This document shows, in pieces, positions 19,776 to 29,465 of a stretch of 64,000 bases of DNA. The stretch's first letter is position 1; every line of letters starts with the position of its first letter. The stretch lies in the NCBI GenBank assembly GCA_003216275.1, contig QCJC01000008.1, positions 44,306 through 108,305 on the forward strand, in the 5' to 3' direction. This DNA comes from Prochlorococcus sp. AG-402-P18 (GTDB lineage: Bacteria > Cyanobacteriota > Cyanobacteriia > PCC-6307 > Cyanobiaceae). The notes below the pieces were generated by a model. The model was not told where the DNA came from, searched no databases, and saw only the letters and a program-made list of their open reading frames with translations. The position numbers were made by a program, and so were the translations under genes.

Positions 19776-20894
19776 GTGAACTCAGGTATAGATCTTGAAA
19801 TGAGTTTTACTCAAGGTGTCCAAAACCTTGGGTTATCACAAGAGTTAGCCCATCTACTATGGATACCTCTCCCAATGCTTTTAGTATTGATAGCAGCTGT
19901 TATAGGAGTATTAGTAACAGTTTGGCTTGAAAGAAAAATTTCTGCTGCAGCTCAACAAAGAATTGGTCCAGAATATGCTGGGGCATTGGGTATTCTTCAG
20001 CCCATGGCAGATGGTTTAAAACTTTTAGTAAAAGAAGATATTATTCCAGCAAGGGCAGACAGTTTACTTTTCACAGTTGGACCAATACTAGTTTTAGTTC
20101 CTGTAATTCTCTCGTGGTTAATTGTTCCATTTGGTCAAAATCTTTTAATTAGTAATGTTGGTATAGGTATCTTTTTATGGATTGCTCTTAGCAGCATTCA
20201 ACCTATTGGTCTACTGATGAGTGGGTATTCATCAAATAATAAATATTCTTTACTAGGTGGACTTAGAGCTGCAGCTCAATCAATTAGTTATGAGATTCCA
20301 CTAGCTCTAGCGGTTTTGGCAGTAGTAATGATGAGTAATTCATTGAGTACTGTTGACATAGTTGAGCAACAAAACACTGCTGGTTTTCTTAGCTGGAATA
20401 TATGGCGACAACCAGTAGGTTTTATTATTTTTTGGATCTGTGCATTAGCCGAATGCGAGAGACTCCCTTTTGATTTACCTGAAGCCGAAGAAGAGCTTGT
20501 CGCTGGTTATCAAACTGAATATGCAGGCATGAAATTCGCTCTGTTTTACTTGGCTGGATATATAAACCTTGTACTATCAGCTTTACTTGTTTCCGTTCTT
20601 TATTTAGGAGGCTGGGGCTTTCCTATATCCATCGATTGGTTTTCGTCTTTAATTGGAATATCAATTGATAATCCATTAGTTCAAATTACTGCTGCATCAT
20701 TAGGAATTGTTATGACAGTTCTCAAGGCATATTTGTTGGTTTTTTTAGCAATCTTATTGAGATGGACTACTCCTAGAGTTCGAATTGATCAATTACTTGA
20801 TTTAGGCTGGAAGTTTCTTTTACCTATTTCTTTAGTCAATTTACTTGTAACTGCTTCACTTAAATTGGCATTTCCCATGACATTCGGTGGATAA
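19776..20894 (+). CDS. ndhA: NAD(P)H-quinone oxidoreductase subunit 1
   Basis: Membrane subunit of NDH-1 that connects the peripheral arm to the membrane arm, with a multi-helix 372-residue sequence. Conserved segments are [21 protein letters not shown] (read in parts: WLERK and RIGPEYAG), the quinone-side EIPLALAVL helix, and [20 protein letters not shown]. The start is GTG at 19776. It leads the run ndhA-ndhI-ndhG-ndhE, the standard cyanobacterial order. Confidence 0.97.
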   Translation: MNSGIDLEMSFTQGVQNLGLSQELAHLLWIPLPMLLVLIAAVIGVLVTVWLERKISAAAQQRIGPEYAGALGILQPMADGLKLLVKEDIIPARADSLLFTVGPILVLVPVILSWLIVPFGQNLLISNVGIGIFLWIALSSIQPIGLLMSGYSSNNKYSLLGGLRAAAQSISYEIPLALAVLAVVMMSNSLSTVDIVEQQNTAGFLSWNIWRQPVGFIIFWICALAECERLPFDLPEAEEELVAGYQTEYAGMKFALFYLAGYINLVLSALLVSVLYLGGWGFPISIDWFSSLIGISIDNPLVQITAASLGIVMTVLKAYLLVFLAILLRWTTPRVRIDQLLDLGWKFLLPISLVNLLVTASLKLAFPMTFGG

Positions 20895-21003
20895 AAGAAA
20901 AGCAACACAATCAATCTCTTTACTGGGTAAAACTACCTACATTTACTTGAAAAAAATTGTAGAATGATTAATGTACTTATAGGCCGCCGGCAATAAATTC
21001 AAC

Positions 21004-21654
21004 ATGCTTGGTTTCCTTCAAAAAGTTGCAGACTACACTCAAGACGCAGTTAGTGCAGCTAAATATTTAGTTCAAGGATTAGGGGTTACGTTCGACCATA
21101 TGCGACGTAGGCCAGTAACTGTTCAGTATCCATATGAAAAACTAATCCCTTCTGAACGTTATAGAGGAAGAATTCATTATGAATTTGATAAGTGTATTGC
21201 TTGCGAAGTCTGCGTAAGGGTATGCCCAATTAATCTTCCAGTAGTTGATTGGGTAATGAATAAAGAAACCAAGAAAAAAGAATTAAGAAATTATTCCATT
21301 GATTTTGGTGCTTGTATTTTTTGTGGAAATTGTGTTGAGTACTGTCCTACCAATTGCTTATCCATGACTGAAGAATATGAACTCGCTTCATTTGATAGAC
21401 ATAGTCTTAACTACGATAATGTTGCGCTTGGAAGACTTCCAACAAGCGTAACTTCCGATCCATCAGTGCGACCTCTGAGAGAATTAGCTTACTTACCCGA
21501 AGGCATAATGGATCCTCACGAACTACCAGATAACCAAAAAAGAGCTGGCCTTCTTCCAACTCAAGTTCTGGAAGAACTCAAAAAAGTAAAACTGGAAGAA
21601 GAAAATAATAGTTCTAAAGATATTGCTCCCACTAAAATAAATTCTAATAATTAA
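21004..21654 (+). CDS. ndhI: NAD(P)H-quinone oxidoreductase subunit I (ferredoxin-like)
   Basis: Peripheral-arm subunit carrying two 4Fe-4S clusters. Ligand cysteines are visible at 64, 67, 70 and 74 ([12 protein letters not shown]) and at 104, 107, 110 and 114 ([12 protein letters not shown]). The 216 residues include an amphipathic N-terminal helix and a polar C-terminal tail. A spacer of 109 bases separates it from ndhA, longer than the other gaps in this run. The stop overlaps the ndhG start as TAATG. Confidence 0.97.
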   Translation: MLGFLQKVADYTQDAVSAAKYLVQGLGVTFDHMRRRPVTVQYPYEKLIPSERYRGRIHYEFDKCIACEVCVRVCPINLPVVDWVMNKETKKKELRNYSIDFGACIFCGNCVEYCPTNCLSMTEEYELASFDRHSLNYDNVALGRLPTSVTSDPSVRPLRELAYLPEGIMDPHELPDNQKRAGLLPTQVLEELKKVKLEEENNSSKDIAPTKINSNN

Positions 21655-22256
21655 TGAACATCGCTTACTCTACTGAATTAATTTGCTTTTTAATTCTTAG
21701 TGCTGTCATAATTTCTGGAAGTCTGGCAGTTGTCTTATTAGAAAATATTGTTTACTCAGCATTTTTATTGGGCGGAGTATTTATGGCGGTATCAGGTTTG
21801 TATCTATTACTAAATGCCAGTTTTGTTGCCGCAGCACAAATACTTGTTTATGTAGGAGCTGTAAATGTGTTGATATTGTTTGCAATAATGTTGGTTAATA
21901 AAAAAGAAAAGTTAAAACCAATTGAAGGCCTTAAAACACGTAAATTAATATCAGGTGCGATTTGTGGAGGACTATTAGTTTTATTATTACGCGTAAGCAT
22001 AACTACAAAATGGAACTTACCTGGACCATCTTCTATTGGTGAAGAAGCCACCGAAAGAATAGGCGAACATTTATTTACTGATTATTTATTACCTTTTGAA
22101 CTAGCCTCAATTTTATTATTAATGGCAATGATTGGTGCAATTGTTTTAGCAAGAAGAGATATTTCAATGCCAACAAATAAGATTGATAATTTAAAGAATG
22201 AAAAGTCTTTAATTGATAAGAAAATACCTCTCCTATCTGAAAATAGTTTAAAGTGA
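21654..22256 (+). CDS. ndhG: NAD(P)H-quinone oxidoreductase subunit 6
   Basis: Membrane subunit of NDH-1, 200 residues, with about five hydrophobic helices and the conserved AAQILVYVGAVNVLILFAIM helix that in complex I ND6 homologues contains the pi-bulge. The C-terminal 40 residues are polar. The start codon overlaps the ndhI stop codon by one base, so translation is probably coupled. Confidence 0.95.
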   Translation: MNIAYSTELICFLILSAVIISGSLAVVLLENIVYSAFLLGGVFMAVSGLYLLLNASFVAAAQILVYVGAVNVLILFAIMLVNKKEKLKPIEGLKTRKLISGAICGGLLVLLLRVSITTKWNLPGPSSIGEEATERIGEHLFTDYLLPFELASILLLMAMIGAIVLARRDISMPTNKIDNLKNEKSLIDKKIPLLSENSLK

Positions 22257-22289
22257 AATCAACTAATTGTTTAAACATAAACTATTGAT

Positions 22290-22619
22290 ATGTTATTTAA
22301 TTCTATTGGCCCAGTTCCACTTCAAGCGTATCTAATAGTTGCTGCATTTCTTTTTTGTACAGGTGTATGGGGATTAATAAATAGTCGGAATGCTGTTCGT
22401 GTGTTAATGAGTATAGAATTGATGTTAAATGCAGTAAATATCAATCTAATGAGTTTTTCATCTTATATAGACGGCTCAATTATCAGAGGTCAAGTATTCT
22501 CTATTTTTGTTATTACCGTGGCAGCAGCTGAGGCAGCTGTTGGCTTAGCAATACTACTTTCATTATATAGAAATAGAGTTACAATCGATATGGAAAGCTT
22601 CAATCTACTTAAATGGTAG
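22290..22619 (+). CDS. ndhE: NAD(P)H-quinone oxidoreductase subunit 4L
   Basis: Small three-helix membrane subunit of NDH-1, 109 residues. The second helix has the conserved glutamate in [15 protein letters not shown], and the third has the [12 protein letters not shown] segment with a second membrane glutamate; both are part of the proton path in complex I. It is the last ndh gene of this run and is followed nine bases later by nadK. Confidence 0.96.
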   Translation: MLFNSIGPVPLQAYLIVAAFLFCTGVWGLINSRNAVRVLMSIELMLNAVNINLMSFSSYIDGSIIRGQVFSIFVITVAAAEAAVGLAILLSLYRNRVTIDMESFNLLKW

Positions 22620-22628
22620 ATGTAATTA

Positions 22629-23537
22629 ATGACATCAAATCTGATCTTGATCTTATATAGATCAGATAGCAATTCTGCATATCAAGAAACCTTAAAATGT
22701 AAGAGAATAATCGAGGATTATGGTAAAAAGGTTTTAATTTTAGAGATAAGTTTAGAAACAAATAATCTCAGTAAACTAATTTCAATATCTGAGATCTTAC
22801 CAGAAATAGCTATTGTCTTAGGAGGTGATGGAACGGTTCTAAGGGCAGCACGATATTTATCTCCCTTAAAAATACCAATTTTAAGTTTTAATGTTGGCGG
22901 AAATCTAGGATTTTTGACACATGATCGTCATATCTTAAAGCAAGAGAACTTCTGGGAAAGAGTTTCAACTAATAGCTTCAATATTCAAAAAAGAATGATG
23001 CTTGAGGCCACAGTATTTACTACAAATAATAATAATGAAAAGACAATAAAGAAATCATTTTTTGCACTAAATGATTTTTATTTTAGATCTTTCACAGATG
23101 AAATAGCTCCTATTTGTTGCCTCGAACTTGAAATAGATAATGAAGCCGTTGGCAAATACAAAGGAGATGGACTTATCTTCTCAACACCAACAGGTTCTAC
23201 TGCTTACGCAATGGCAGCAGGAGGCCCAATACTTCATCCTTCGTTGGATGCAATTATAGTAAGCGCTATTTGTCCTATGAGCTTGGCAAGTAGACCAATT
23301 GTAGTCCCTTCTGAATCTCAATTAGTTATAAAACCAATAAAAGAAAAGAAGCAAAAAATCAAATTATGGTTAGATGGTTCTAGTGGATGTCTAATTGAGC
23401 CCAATGATACATGCTTAATCAAGAAATCTAATCATTCAACTTCAATAATTATATTAGATGAAAATCTTTCTTATTATAAAACAATTACTCAGAAACTTCA
23501 TTGGGCAAGTAGCTTAAATGAGGTGATTAAATCATAA
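22629..23537 (+). CDS. nadK: NAD kinase
   Basis: Phosphorylates NAD to NADP. The 302-residue protein has the GGDGT motif at residues 65-69, the LSFNVGGNLGFLT segment, and the GDGLIFSTPTGSTAYAMAAGG block (read as GDGLIF, TPTGSTAY and AMAAGGP). It starts nine bases after ndhE, so it is probably co-transcribed with the NDH-1 genes, a sensible pairing of cofactor supply and use. Cyanobacteria often have two NAD kinases; which paralogue this is cannot be told here. Confidence 0.94.
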   Translation: MTSNLILILYRSDSNSAYQETLKCKRIIEDYGKKVLILEISLETNNLSKLISISEILPEIAIVLGGDGTVLRAARYLSPLKIPILSFNVGGNLGFLTHDRHILKQENFWERVSTNSFNIQKRMMLEATVFTTNNNNEKTIKKSFFALNDFYFRSFTDEIAPICCLELEIDNEAVGKYKGDGLIFSTPTGSTAYAMAAGGPILHPSLDAIIVSAICPMSLASRPIVVPSESQLVIKPIKEKKQKIKLWLDGSSGCLIEPNDTCLIKKSNHSTSIIILDENLSYYKTITQKLHWASSLNEVIKS

Positions 23538-23540
23538 ATT

Positions 23541-24077
23541 ATGGGGATCGAAATCGAAAGAAGATTCTTAGTAGAGCATGAAGAGTGGAGAACGCAAGCA
23601 ATACTTAGTGAAAAATTCAAACAGGGCTATTTAAATACAAATCAAGACGAATGGGTTGTAAGAGTAAGGCTTATAGGAGTTAATAAAGCTTTTCTAACAT
23701 TAAAAGCTTCTTTTGATGGGTTTATAAATCATGAATTTGAATATCAAATACCTATTACAGATGCTATTGAGTTATTAAACTTATCAAAATATAAAATCAT
23801 TAAAACTCGATATCAACTAACAATCCATGGAAAAAACTGGGTCGTCGATTCTTTTGAAGGTTTAAACAAATCGTTAACCATAGCTGAAATAGAATTAAAA
23901 TCTGATTTAGAGGAATTTATAGTCCCATCATGGTGCGGTCAAGAGATAACTGGGATAAAGTCACTAAGTAATGCATCCCTTGCAAAAATACCTATCTCAA
24001 AGTTGTCAATAAAAGATCGACTCAAAGATAAAGATCGCAAACAAAATGGCAATCCGTCCTTTAGATTGTCTTTATAA
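23541..24077 (+). CDS. CYTH-domain protein, probable inorganic triphosphatase
   Basis: Protein of 178 residues with the CYTH tunnel-fold start GIEIERRFLV. The family motif ExExK appears as Glu4-x-Glu6-x-Arg8, a conservative change. Alternating charged residues follow, such as VVRVRLI and LTLKAS, and the C-terminal half has IAEIELKSD. Relatives hydrolyse triphosphate or, less often, make cAMP; the first is more likely. It starts three bases after nadK. Its 3' end overlaps the start of a small ORF by 32 bases. Confidence 0.85.
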   Translation: MGIEIERRFLVEHEEWRTQAILSEKFKQGYLNTNQDEWVVRVRLIGVNKAFLTLKASFDGFINHEFEYQIPITDAIELLNLSKYKIIKTRYQLTIHGKNWVVDSFEGLNKSLTIAEIELKSDLEEFIVPSWCGQEITGIKSLSNASLAKIPISKLSIKDRLKDKDRKQNGNPSFRLSL

Positions 24078-24126
24078 TCCTCGCTGGGAATGGCCAGTAG
24101 CTATGCAATCTTTGCAGGAGGTATGA
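24046..24126 (+). CDS. Small ORF A, 26 residues, possibly the first half of a frameshifted gene
   Basis: ATG at 24046 opens a 26-codon frame reading MAIRPLDCLYNPRWEWPVAM and then QSLQEV before TGA. It overlaps the CYTH gene end. The sequence is tryptophan- and proline-rich and looks protein-like. One base out of phase, a second frame continues with LYGLYDTEGILRF. The two may be separate coupled genes or one protein split by a +1 shift near 24120. I do not recognise a function. Confidence 0.45.
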   Translation: MAIRPLDCLYNPRWEWPVAMQSLQEV

Positions 24127-24127
24127 C

Positions 24128-24277
24128 TTGTATGGTCTTTATGATACAGAAGGAATCCTTCGCTTCACTTGTACTGACAAGGAAGCTTGCATGGCATATG
24201 CAAAGTTATTTGATTTGTCATCAATTGAATTTTCCCTTATGCCCTTGTCAGAAACTAATGAAGAAGATACTAATTAG
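24128..24277 (+). CDS. Small ORF B, 49 residues, downstream partner of ORF A
   Basis: A TTG at 24128 lies six bases after a perfect GGAGG (24117-24121) and opens a 49-codon frame ending in TAG at 24277. It starts (M/L)YGLYDTEGILRFTCTDKE and ends in an acidic tail. Composition, with aromatic residues and a compact alpha/beta pattern, is protein-like. The frame also stays open upstream of the TTG as CRRYD, so fusion with ORF A through a single-base shift is possible. Function unknown. Confidence 0.5.
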   Translation: MYGLYDTEGILRFTCTDKEACMAYAKLFDLSSIEFSLMPLSETNEEDTN

Positions 24278-24282
24278 ATTTT

Positions 24283-24570
24283 TTATGATGGATTCTCATC
24301 TGGTAGTGAACAACAATTAAAACCATCCCGACATATTTTTCCATGATCCATTGCCCAATTCAACAAAGCAACTCTATTTTTTGAACCTGTTTTGGTGAAC
24401 ATATTGCTCACATGATTATCAACTGTTCTTTTGCTAATTGTAAGTTTTTCAGCAATTTCCTGATTAGTGAGGCCATCTGCTACTAATCCAATAATCTCCA
24501 TTTCCCTCGCCGAGAGTCCCATATTGGAAGAATTGGCGATCTCTCCTGTAAACATTCCCCTCACTCTCAA
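24283..24570 (-). CDS. pedR: Small LuxR-type HTH regulator, PedR-like
   Basis: A 95-residue protein that is almost only a LuxR/GerE DNA-binding domain, with no receiver: LSAREMEIIGLVADG, NQEIAEKL and SKRTVDNHVSNMF. Cysteines occur at 80, 86 and 87. This architecture matches PedR of Synechocystis, which responds to photosynthetic electron transport through thioredoxin acting on a cysteine; assignment rests on size, domain and the C-terminal Cys. It is divergent from metF. Confidence 0.75.
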   Translation of the reverse strand: MRVRGMFTGEIANSSNMGLSAREMEIIGLVADGLTNQEIAEKLTISKRTVDNHVSNMFTKTGSKNRVALLNWAMDHGKICRDGFNCCSLPDENPS

Positions 24571-24639
24571 CTCATTAATTAATACTACTTAGATTAGGGC
24601 CTTTAATCACCGATAGTAATTATCTAGTAAAAAAGACAT

Positions 24640-25521
24640 GTGAAATCTAAACTTCAAAATCGACTCGAATCAGGCTTGCCAGTCATTACAGCTGAGATCA
24701 TGCCTCCTAGGGGAGGAGATTCGGCCTTGGCGCTATCAAAAGCCCTGGCTTTGAGTGAACTTGTCCATGGCTTTAACGTTACAGACGGTAGCCGAGCAAT
24801 CATGAGAATGAGCAGCCTAGCCTTATGCAAGCTGCTTTTAGAAGCGAATCTTGAACCCATCCTTCAATTATCTTGTAGGGATAGAAATCGAATCGCATTA
24901 CAAGCTGAATTACTTGGAGCACATGCTTTAGGCATCAAAAATGTCCTTTGTTTAACAGGCGATCCAGTGCGCGTTGGAGACCAATTTGAAGCCAAATCAG
25001 TCCAAGACTTAAACTCAATAGAACTTATTAAGCAAGTTACATCACTTAACAAAGGATTAGATCCAGTATCAGGTTTTTTACCCGATGGGCGAATTGATTT
25101 ATTCGCTGGAGCTGCTGCAGATCCAAGTTGCAGAGGCTTTAACGGCTTAAAAAGAAGAATAGAACTGAAAAAAGAGGCAGGAACAAATTTCCTTCAAACT
25201 CAAATGGTGATGGATTCAGAAATACTTGAACGTTTTTGTAAGAATATTACTGAGCCAATCAAACTTCCTGTTTTGGCTGGTGTTTTTCTACTGAAATCAG
25301 CTAAAAATGCTGAATTTATTAATCGAGTAGTTCCTGGAGCATGTATCCCTCAAAAAATTATTTCAAGACTTGAGAATTCCAAAAACCCAATTGATGAAGG
25401 TATATCAATTGCTGCAGAACAAGTGAAAAGTTTCCTTAAAATAGCTCAAGGTGTTCACATTATGGCAGTTAAAGCAGAACAACAAATACCGATGATTTTA
25501 GATAGAGCAGAGATCAATTAG
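24640..25521 (+). CDS. metF: Methylenetetrahydrofolate reductase
   Basis: Flavoprotein of the TIM-barrel MTHFR family making 5-methyl-THF for methionine synthesis. The 293-residue protein contains AEIMPPRGGD with the catalytic glutamate near residue 19, NVTDGSRAIMRMS, the LLGAHALGIKNVLCLTGDP segment and a C-terminal helix bundle. GTG at 24640 is the start; an overlapping ATG at 24638 is out of frame. It is convergent with the nucleotidyltransferase gene and overlaps it by eight bases. Confidence 0.9.
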   Translation: MKSKLQNRLESGLPVITAEIMPPRGGDSALALSKALALSELVHGFNVTDGSRAIMRMSSLALCKLLLEANLEPILQLSCRDRNRIALQAELLGAHALGIKNVLCLTGDPVRVGDQFEAKSVQDLNSIELIKQVTSLNKGLDPVSGFLPDGRIDLFAGAAADPSCRGFNGLKRRIELKKEAGTNFLQTQMVMDSEILERFCKNITEPIKLPVLAGVFLLKSAKNAEFINRVVPGACIPQKIISRLENSKNPIDEGISIAAEQVKSFLKIAQGVHIMAVKAEQQIPMILDRAEIN

Positions 25522-26692
25522 TAGTTCCAATAAGATCCGTGCCTAATAACTCAGCCATTGCTTTTTGCTGAGGTGATGGCTCTCCTAAATCTTGTCGACG
25601 AGCATCTGTTATTAACCAATCCAAAGCAGCCTCTTGTAAATCGAAATGATCACCTTCTTTGCCAACGCAATATCTACCAAAAACCAACTTCTCAACAAGT
25701 TGTACTCCTGATCCAATTAGTGAATAATCAAAAATTATTGAATTATCAATTGTTGCTCCTTCACAAATGCAACAACTTGGACCAATCATAGAAGGGCCGA
25801 TAATAGTAACTCCATCTTCTATCCTTGTCATTCCTCCTACATATATTGGGCCTTGCACGTTAATTTTATCCCAATTTGCGGCAACATTTAAACCTGTATA
25901 AATCCCAGGCCTAACTTGCTTTCCAGGTATTTCAACCTGACGAACATGTCCTTTAAGAACATTTCTAATTGCTCTCCAATAATCAGGTACTTTACCAATA
26001 TCAACCCATTCAAAATCCATGGGCAAAGCAAAAAAAGGAGCTCCTTCGTCTACAAGTTTCGGAAATAAATCTGAACCGATATCAAAGGGTTTTCCAGAGG
26101 GAATATAATCAAAAATTTCTGGCTCAAATAAATAGATTCCTGTATTAATTGTATCCCCTAATGCGTTGTCTATACTGGGTTTTTCTTGAAAAGCTTTAAC
26201 ACGATCTTCTTCGTCAGTTACAACAACTCCATAACTGCTAACTTGGTCTTTGGAAACTCGTTTAGTAATTAAACTAGCCAGGGCACCTTTTGCTTTATGT
26301 CGTTTAACAGCCTCAGTTAAGTCCAAATCTATTAATGCATCTCCGCATAAAACTACAAACGTATCATCAAAAAATTTTTGAAAATCTTGTATTTTTTTTA
26401 GTCCACCCGCTGAACCAAGTGCATCTCCAATTAATTCTCCATCTTCAATACGACCTTCAAAGCTATAAGCAATTTCCACTCCAAACCTTTGACCATCTCG
26501 AAAATAATTCTCGATTTCTTCAGCCAAATGAGAAACATTGACCATTACCTCAGTAAAACCATGCTCCTTAAGTAGTTCCAACAGAAACTCCATAACAGGT
26601 TTCTGAAGGATAGGAATCATTGGCTTTGGAATCACATGAGTGATTGGCTGAACTCGGGTTCCCTTCCCAGCCGCCAGGATCATCGCCTTCAT
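25514..26692 (-). CDS. Sugar-phosphate nucleotidyltransferase (GDP-mannose/dTDP-glucose pyrophosphorylase type)
   Basis: Protein of 392 residues: an N-terminal nucleotidyltransferase domain with MILAAGKGTRVQPIT and the PKPMIPI motif, acidic metal residues in VVLCGDALIDLDL, and a C-terminal left-handed beta-helix region (INVQGPIYVGG, IIGPSMIGPS, GATIDNSIIFD). This two-domain form fits mannose-1-phosphate guanylyltransferase-like proteins; the sugar cannot be told from sequence. It is the last gene of a minus-strand run after scpA. Confidence 0.85.
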   Translation of the reverse strand: MKAMILAAGKGTRVQPITHVIPKPMIPILQKPVMEFLLELLKEHGFTEVMVNVSHLAEEIENYFRDGQRFGVEIAYSFEGRIEDGELIGDALGSAGGLKKIQDFQKFFDDTFVVLCGDALIDLDLTEAVKRHKAKGALASLITKRVSKDQVSSYGVVVTDEEDRVKAFQEKPSIDNALGDTINTGIYLFEPEIFDYIPSGKPFDIGSDLFPKLVDEGAPFFALPMDFEWVDIGKVPDYWRAIRNVLKGHVRQVEIPGKQVRPGIYTGLNVAANWDKINVQGPIYVGGMTRIEDGVTIIGPSMIGPSCCICEGATIDNSIIFDYSLIGSGVQLVEKLVFGRYCVGKEGDHFDLQEAALDWLITDARRQDLGEPSPQQKAMAELLGTDLIGTTN

Positions 26693-26748
26693 AGGCGCAT
26701 TAACCGAAGCTAAGTAAAGCCAACATAGACTCCAGACTCCTCAAAGAG

Positions 26749-27642
26749 CTAAGCAGCAGCCGGCGAGCCATCTGTCACGTCTAATGATTCAAGAGGAAGT
26801 TGAGCGACCATTCCAGGTGACAAAAGCCTCTTTAAGGCTATGGGAGAAAATAAAGATCCTTTTTGATCAATCTCCACCTTGCCCTGCGAACATAAAAACA
26901 ATAATGCCCAAAACACACCAACTCTATCTGTATCCAAGTCTTTAGATGCTGAAGCTTCTCTCCATTTCTCAACTAATAACTCAAAATCAACCCAATGCAA
27001 AGCCTGTTCCCAACCATTTATAAAAATTGCCAAAGCAGCTGTCGTCTCAGGTAGTTTTTCTCTATGGGCAAGAGATGACACTTGAGCAATCACTTCTCTA
27101 TCACTTAATCTTTTTTGACGCAGCCTTCTACGATTATTCAACTCATCATTTTTCAAAGTTTCAGCAATATTCTCAAGCTGGTTTATTAATTCTCCAAGAG
27201 TAACTGGTCTTCTAAATGGCGGTGGTGCAACAGGCCTTCTATAAAGATGTTTTTCTGGGCGTAAAGGCAATTGAAAACTTTCATCTAACCAACCTTGCTC
27301 TCCAAAGCCAAAGTCAGGTTCTTCCTCAACTTCTGTTTCAATAGGAAACATTTCTGACTCAAGTACCTCAGCTTTTAATCCAACCAATACAGAAGCAGCT
27401 AAAAAAGCCTCACTACTTTGAGCAAGATCAATTTCATAACTTCCACCATTTTGCCTGAGATGATTTGACATCCTCTTTGGCACTTCAATGCGTTGTTTAA
27501 GTTGATCAAGGAAACCATCTACTACTGGGATAACATCAACATCCCATGGGTCTATATCCCCTCTTTCAGCAGCATCTTGTAATAGACGAATTGCAAATCT
27601 AGCTCCAGAATCTGCAGTTTGAGTTAAAAGATCAACTGGCAA
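26749..27642 (-). CDS. scpA: Segregation and condensation protein A
   Basis: Kleisin subunit of the SMC-ScpA complex for chromosome organisation. The 297-residue protein has the family N-terminal motif GARFAIRLLQDAAERGDIDPWDVDV (read as RFAIRLLQDAA and IDPWDVDVI), a variable charged middle and a C-terminal winged-helix region. scpB is not adjacent. It lies between ndhD and the nucleotidyltransferase gene on the same strand. Confidence 0.88.
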   Translation of the reverse strand: MPVDLLTQTADSGARFAIRLLQDAAERGDIDPWDVDVIPVVDGFLDQLKQRIEVPKRMSNHLRQNGGSYEIDLAQSSEAFLAASVLVGLKAEVLESEMFPIETEVEEEPDFGFGEQGWLDESFQLPLRPEKHLYRRPVAPPPFRRPVTLGELINQLENIAETLKNDELNNRRRLRQKRLSDREVIAQVSSLAHREKLPETTAALAIFINGWEQALHWVDFELLVEKWREASASKDLDTDRVGVFWALLFLCSQGKVEIDQKGSLFSPIALKRLLSPGMVAQLPLESLDVTDGSPAAA

Positions 27643-27708
27643 AGAGAACTAAGAATCTAAAAGCAAGTTATCTCTTTAATCAAATAAATGCCAGGTAAAA
27701 AAATATTT

Positions 27709-29364
27709 TCAATCTAAAAGAGGTGCTTCCATAGTCCCAATGGATAAATGAGGTGCGCTAATAAGTGTTGATTGATCACTTCTGATTCTCTCAACAGCTA
27801 ACAAATCTCTTTTAACCAATCCATCAATTGACGAGATATATGTATCAGTCATGATTTTTGGATAAAGACCGATACCAATTATTGGAACTAATAAACAGGC
27901 GATGATATAAATCTCTCTAGGTTCTGCATCTACTAACTTAGCTTTAGATATTAACTTTGCATTTTCTTTACCGAAGAAAATTTCTCTAAGCATCGACAAT
28001 AGATATATAGGTGTCAGAATCACTCCAATTGCTGCTAATGATGCAATTACAATCCTAAAAGGAAGGGTATAAACTTCATCGGTTACAAAGCCAACAAATA
28101 CCATTAATTCAGAGATAAATCCACTCATACCAGGTAAAGCAAGAGATGCAAAAGCACATGCTGTCCACAAAGCAAACATAATTCTCATATTTTGGCCAAT
28201 ACCGCCCATTTCATCTAATTGAAGCGTATGTGTGCGGTCATAAGTTGCTCCTACAAGGAAAAACAAACTTGCACCGATTAGACCATGGCTAACCATTTGT
28301 AACATTGCTCCGCTAGTTCCTAGCGAACTAAAACTTCCTATACCGATCAATACAAAACCCATATGACTTATGGAGCTATAAGCAATTTTCCTTTTTAAAT
28401 TTCTTTGAGCAAAAGAAGTAAGAGCGGCGTAGATAATATTGACCACCCCAAGAACAATTAACAATGGTGCGAATTGAGCATGTGCATCAGGTAGCAATTG
28501 AGCGTTAAATCTCAAAAGAGCATATCCACCCATCTTCAATAATATTCCTGCTAAAAGCATATGTACTGGAGCAGTGGCCTCTCCATGCGCATCTGGCAAC
28601 CAGGTATGAAGAGGAACAATAGGAAGTTTGACGCCAAATGCTATTAGCAATCCTGAATAACAAAGCAACTGAAACCCTCTACCAAAGTTTTGCTGAGCTA
28701 AATGGGTATAACCAAAATCTGGTATACCTCCTCCTTGAAAGAAACCCATTGCAAGTGCAACAAGAAGAATGAATAACGAACTTCCAGCTGTATAGATAAT
28801 AAATTTCGTAGCTGCATATTGCCTCTTTTTTCCGCCCCAGATTGCAAGGAACAAATAGACTGGGAATAACTCCAATTCCCAAGCAAGAAAGAAAAGCATC
28901 ATATCTTGAACGGCAAAAACAGCTATCTGGCCACCATCCATTGCGAGGATTAAAAAGAAAAATAATTTTGGTTTATAGCTAACTGGCCATGCCGCTAAAA
29001 CGGCTAGAGAAGTTATGAAACTTGTCAGCAAGATCAATGGCATAGACAAACCATCTGAACCAACAGACCAAGTCAATCCAAGATCAGGGAGCCAACTAAC
29101 TTTTTCGTATAATTGCAACCCTTCTAGATTTGGATCAAAACCTTTAAAGTAAGCCGCAACAGTAATTAAAAAAGTAATTAAAGCAATTATTAGTGCATAC
29201 CATCTAACTTCTTTCCCCTCGCCTTTGTCTGGAATAAAAGGAACAATTAATGACCCAACGATGGGAAACAATATTGACAAACTTAGCCAAGGGAAATCTG
29301 ATGGAATTGGCTCAGAAATTAGCATTGTTCCTAGGTTCAAACTTGTATTTAGAGCGAATTCCAA
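27709..29364 (-). CDS. ndhD: NAD(P)H-quinone oxidoreductase subunit 4
   Basis: Antiporter-like membrane subunit of NDH-1, 551 residues with about 14 hydrophobic helices. Conserved features are the helix with [17 protein letters not shown] carrying the key glutamate, the lysine region around [14 protein letters not shown] and the [15 protein letters not shown] segment. Being directly downstream of ndhF it is most likely the ndhD1 type used in the cyclic and respiratory complex. The gap to ndhF is 101 bases. Confidence 0.95.
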   Translation of the reverse strand: MEFALNTSLNLGTMLISEPIPSDFPWLSLSILFPIVGSLIVPFIPDKGEGKEVRWYALIIALITFLITVAAYFKGFDPNLEGLQLYEKVSWLPDLGLTWSVGSDGLSMPLILLTSFITSLAVLAAWPVSYKPKLFFFLILAMDGGQIAVFAVQDMMLFFLAWELELFPVYLFLAIWGGKKRQYAATKFIIYTAGSSLFILLVALAMGFFQGGGIPDFGYTHLAQQNFGRGFQLLCYSGLLIAFGVKLPIVPLHTWLPDAHGEATAPVHMLLAGILLKMGGYALLRFNAQLLPDAHAQFAPLLIVLGVVNIIYAALTSFAQRNLKRKIAYSSISHMGFVLIGIGSFSSLGTSGAMLQMVSHGLIGASLFFLVGATYDRTHTLQLDEMGGIGQNMRIMFALWTACAFASLALPGMSGFISELMVFVGFVTDEVYTLPFRIVIASLAAIGVILTPIYLLSMLREIFFGKENAKLISKAKLVDAEPREIYIIACLLVPIIGIGLYPKIMTDTYISSIDGLVKRDLLAVERIRSDQSTLISAPHLSIGTMEAPLLD

Positions 29365-29465
29365 GACTCGAAATTAATCGCCACTTTTTGAGTTTAGAAA
29401 TTATGCGATTATTGGCATCCTCTAGATAGGGGATGAAACACACAGTTGAAAAAATTATGTAAAAG

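Noticed and set aside
24090..24320. Open frame of 76 codons on the plus strand
   Set aside because: It overlaps small ORFs A and B in a third frame and runs into the PedR-like gene; the protein composition is not convincing, and the GGAGG fits ORF B better.
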